Assembly (NCBI GenBank): GCA_030017355.1
Contig: JASEIR010000100.1
Location: 1,946 to 8,914, forward strand
DNA: 6,969 bases
Reading direction: 5' to 3'
Source of the DNA: Actinomycetota bacterium
GTDB taxonomy: Bacteria; Actinomycetota; Aquicultoria; Aquicultorales; Aquicultoraceae
Both the position numbers and the translations under genes were made by a program. Below are positions 5,834 to 6,969 of this stretch, piece after piece. The number at the start of each line of letters is the position of its first letter. Position 1 is the stretch's first letter. The notes beneath the pieces are model-generated. The model made no database searches and was not told the origin of the DNA. It worked only from the letters and a program-made list of their open reading frames with translations.

Positions 5834-5839
5834 TATAAT
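5834..5839 (+). promoter_or_regulatory. Perfect TATAAT box close to the PEBP gene start
   Basis: TATAAT lies only 10 nt before TTG 5850 and 13 nt before ATG 5853. If used, transcription would start at about 5846, giving an almost leaderless mRNA. No good -35 lies at 16-18 bp (AAGGGT at 17), so it may be fortuitous. Confidence 0.25.
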
Positions 5840-5849
5840 AGGCTTGTAA

Positions 5850-6494
5850 TTGATGGGAGCATATTTGTGTTCAGCAATAAGCAAAAAGTGGTTTGCGATA
5901 GCCCTAGTTTTATCTTGGGTTGTCTTCTTGTTGGGTTGCAGTAGCGGGATTGAAAGTTCAAATACTGCTTCCGATAAAACACCCGCCAAGCAAGAATCAA
6001 CCAGAGAAACCGTTGCAGGTGGGGGCAACATGAAGCTCTTTTCCAGTGCTTTTAGCAATAACGGATTTATACCTGCAAAATATGCCCGGGATGGCGTAGC
6101 AGGCGGCCAGAACATCTCAATTCCTTTAAACTGGAAGGGCGCACCCGCTGGTACCAAATCCTTTGCCCTAGTGATGGTTGATATTAGCGCAAGGAACTTT
6201 GTCCATTGGATGGTAGTAAATATTCCTAGCGACATTACTTATATTGGAGAGGGAGCTTCTGGCAAAAATATGCCACCAGGTTCAATCGAGCTTCTTAACA
6301 GTTTTGGCACTTCTGGCTATGGTGGGCCTCAGCCGCCGCCAGGCTCTGGCGTGCATGATTATGTAACCACTGTATATGCGCTAGAGGTTGGCCAGCTGAC
6401 GCTACCCGATGATTCGTCTTACGATGATTTTCTGCAAGCTATTGAAGGAAAAGTTTTAGACAAAGCAAGCATTATTGGAAAATTTTCTCGCTAG
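5850..6494 (+). CDS. PEBP-family (YbhB/YbcL, Raf-kinase-inhibitor-like) lipoprotein
   Basis: Up to 214 residues. The N-terminus has a basic pair (Lys12-Lys13), a hydrophobic core (14-28) and a lipobox FLLGC with Cys30 followed by Ser-Ser, so it should be a lipoprotein anchored outside the cytoplasmic membrane. A polar linker (31-60) leads to a complete PEBP domain (61-214). Hallmarks are MVDISARNFVHWMVVNIP (109-126), the place of the usual DPDAP...HW ligand-pocket motif, and GTSGYGGPQPPPGSGVHDYVTTVYAL (153-178), the family's GxxGYxGPxPPxGxxHxY motif. Bacterial YbhB/YbcL proteins bind small anionic or phospholipid-like ligands; the role is mostly unknown. The first motif lacks the usual Pro (DISA instead of DPDAP-like). 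The start is uncertain: TTG 5850, ATG 5853, or TTG 5865, which has GGGAG 5 nt upstream and gives a shorter, typical leader. The repeat hairpin at 6550-6592 may terminate its transcript. Confidence 0.9.
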   Translation: MMGAYLCSAISKKWFAIALVLSWVVFLLGCSSGIESSNTASDKTPAKQESTRETVAGGGNMKLFSSAFSNNGFIPAKYARDGVAGGQNISIPLNWKGAPAGTKSFALVMVDISARNFVHWMVVNIPSDITYIGEGASGKNMPPGSIELLNSFGTSGYGGPQPPPGSGVHDYVTTVYALEVGQLTLPDDSSYDDFLQAIEGKVLDKASIIGKFSR

Positions 6495-6536
6495 ATTTCA
6501 TCATTAGCTAATCTCTGCCAAAATATAGGGCATAAA

Positions 6537-6596
6537 TCCTCCTTTTTAAGATTGCCACGTCGCCCTAACGGGCTCCTCGCAATGACAGTTTTTTGT
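6537..6596 (+). repeat. Hairpin repeat A, copy 1 (full length) with T-run
   Basis: TCCTCC (6537-6542), a T-rich spacer, GATTGCCACGTCG (6550-6562), an inner stem GCCC-taac-GGGC (6562-6573), TCCTC, then GCAATGACA (6579-6587) and a T-run. ATTGC (6551-6555) pairs with GCAAT (6579-6583), so the element folds as a two-part hairpin. Hairpin plus T-run 60-100 bp after the PEBP stop could act as its transcription terminator. Its reverse complement (TGTCATTGCGAGG...) is a dispersed repeat I know from many environmental genomes. Confidence 0.75.
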
Positions 6597-6633
6597 TCCC
6601 CTTCCTTGAGAGAAAGGTAAGCCGGTCTCTCAT

Positions 6634-6668
6634 CCCTAACGGGCTCCTCGCAATGACAGTTTTTTTAT
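6634..6668 (+). repeat. Hairpin repeat A, copy 2 (3' half only) with T-run
   Basis: From CCCTAACGGG (6634-6643) through CTCCTCGCAATGACAG (6644-6659) this is identical to copy 1, and it too ends in a T-run. The 5' part (GATTGCCACGTCG) is missing, so the outer stem cannot form. Confidence 0.75.
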
Positions 6669-6687
6669 TCTCTGCCTCAATCCTCGG

Positions 6688-6749
6688 TCCTCCCCTTATT
6701 TGAGATTGCCACGTCGGCTGCTTCGCAGCCTCCTCACAATGACATTTTT
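6688..6749 (+). repeat. Hairpin repeat A, copy 3 (full length)
   Basis: TCCTCC (6688-6693), a T-rich spacer, GAGATTGCCACGTC (6702-6715), inner stem GGCTGC-ttc-GCAGCC (6716-6730), TCCTC, ACAATGACA and a T-run. The inner stem differs in sequence and length from copies 1 and 2 but remains perfectly self-complementary. ATTG (6705-6708) pairs with CAAT (6737-6740). Confidence 0.75.
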
Positions 6750-6789
6750 GTTATTCTTCGTCTCGATATGCACCCTTTTCAGCTTCTTC

Positions 6790-6816
6790 CTGCTTCGCAG
6801 CCTCCTCACAATGACA
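6790..6816 (+). repeat. Hairpin repeat A, copy 4 (3' half only)
   Basis: CTGCTTCGCAG (6790-6800) and CCTCCTCACAATGACA (6801-6816) match the 3' part of copy 3 exactly, including the ACAAT variant. The 5' GATTGCCACGTC is absent, as in copy 2. Confidence 0.75.
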
Positions 6817-6860
6817 ATTCTTCTTTTGCCGGTCCCTGTCTGCCTTTAGGCCCTCTATAT

Positions 6861-6969
6861 TTCCCCTCCTTTGAGGGGAGGCCAGGTCCTTTATAATTCC
6901 CCTCCCTTGGAAGAAAAAGTTTTTATTCCCCTCCCTTGAGGGGAGGCTAGATTCTATATTTCCCCTCCC
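6861..6969. repeat. Cluster of pyrimidine/purine palindromic repeats B, running off the window
   Basis: Copies begin with TTCCCCTCC at 6861, 6897, 6926 and 6960. The first and third are complete palindromes (CCCCTC...GAGGGG, then AGG, at 6863-6881 and 6928-6946). The second lacks the purine arm and runs into GGAAGAAAAAG. The fourth is cut by the window end. A diverged relative lies at 6596-6617 (TTCCCCTTCCTTGAGAG then AAAGG). Copies are separated by short T/A-rich spacers. Palindromes like this are frequent between genes in uncultured bacterial genomes. Confidence 0.7.

Larger units (their letters stand above)
6495..6969. other. Gene-free, repeat-rich intergenic region (475 bp to window end)
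   Basis: No plausible coding frame is seen on either strand. The stretch is filled with two families of short palindromic repeats listed separately, joined by pyrimidine-rich spacers. The next gene must lie beyond the window. Confidence 0.8.

Noticed and set aside
5744..5944. A 66-codon + strand frame across the cupredoxin/PEBP junction
   Set aside because: It overlaps two well-supported genes in another frame and has no recognisable protein features.
6537..6816. CRISPR array in the repeat cluster
   Set aside because: Repeats alternate between full and half length, vary in the inner stem, and the spacers are of unequal length and pyrimidine-rich. No cas gene is present.

Overview
The window holds seven coding regions, all on the + strand, plus a gene-free, repeat-rich 3' end. 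TTG and GTG starts, fairly A/T-rich codon use, a split ABC-type MacAB-like exporter and a YIP1 gene suggest an environmental bacterium. The two repeat families at the 3' end resemble ones I know from many uncultured groundwater and sediment genomes. An Actinomycetota-like lineage (OPB41/Aquicultor-type) is a guess from gene order and protein style, not a demonstrated assignment. No rRNA, tRNA, CRISPR array or insertion sequence is visible.

Layout. (1) 1-576: 3' part of a YIP1-family membrane protein. (2) 577-746: intergenic stretch with foldable inverted repeats, then a good sigma70-type promoter (TTAACA, 16 bp, TATAAT). (3) 747-4536: a three-gene exporter operon joined by 4-nt stop/start overlaps: a membrane-anchored adaptor with a very long coiled-coil hairpin, a MacB/LolD-type ATPase with an unusual repetitive charged tail, and a MacB/FtsX-type permease. 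(4) 4537-5379: a separate unit made of an excisionase/MerR-like helix-turn-helix gene interrupted by an in-frame TGA, overlapping a DUF6036-like nucleotidyltransferase-fold gene whose active-site motif is degenerate. An extended -10 promoter overlaps a perfect 15-nt palindrome upstream. (5) 5526-6494: a small cupredoxin with no signal peptide, then a PEBP (YbhB/YbcL-type) lipoprotein. (6) 6495-6969: no gene; four copies of a hairpin repeat (two full, two 3' halves) and a cluster of pyrimidine/purine palindromes that runs off the window.

How the genes work together. The adaptor, ATPase and permease should form one ATP-driven export or membrane-extraction machine; the substrate cannot be read from the sequence. 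The HTH and nucleotidyltransferase pair looks like an autoregulated toxin-antitoxin or defence-like module that may be decaying. The cupredoxin and PEBP genes are neighbours with no proven link. The points most worth checking are the fourfold, mirror-symmetric motif in the adaptor hairpin, the interrupted HTH gene with its palindromic promoter, and the missing catalytic residues of the nucleotidyltransferase.
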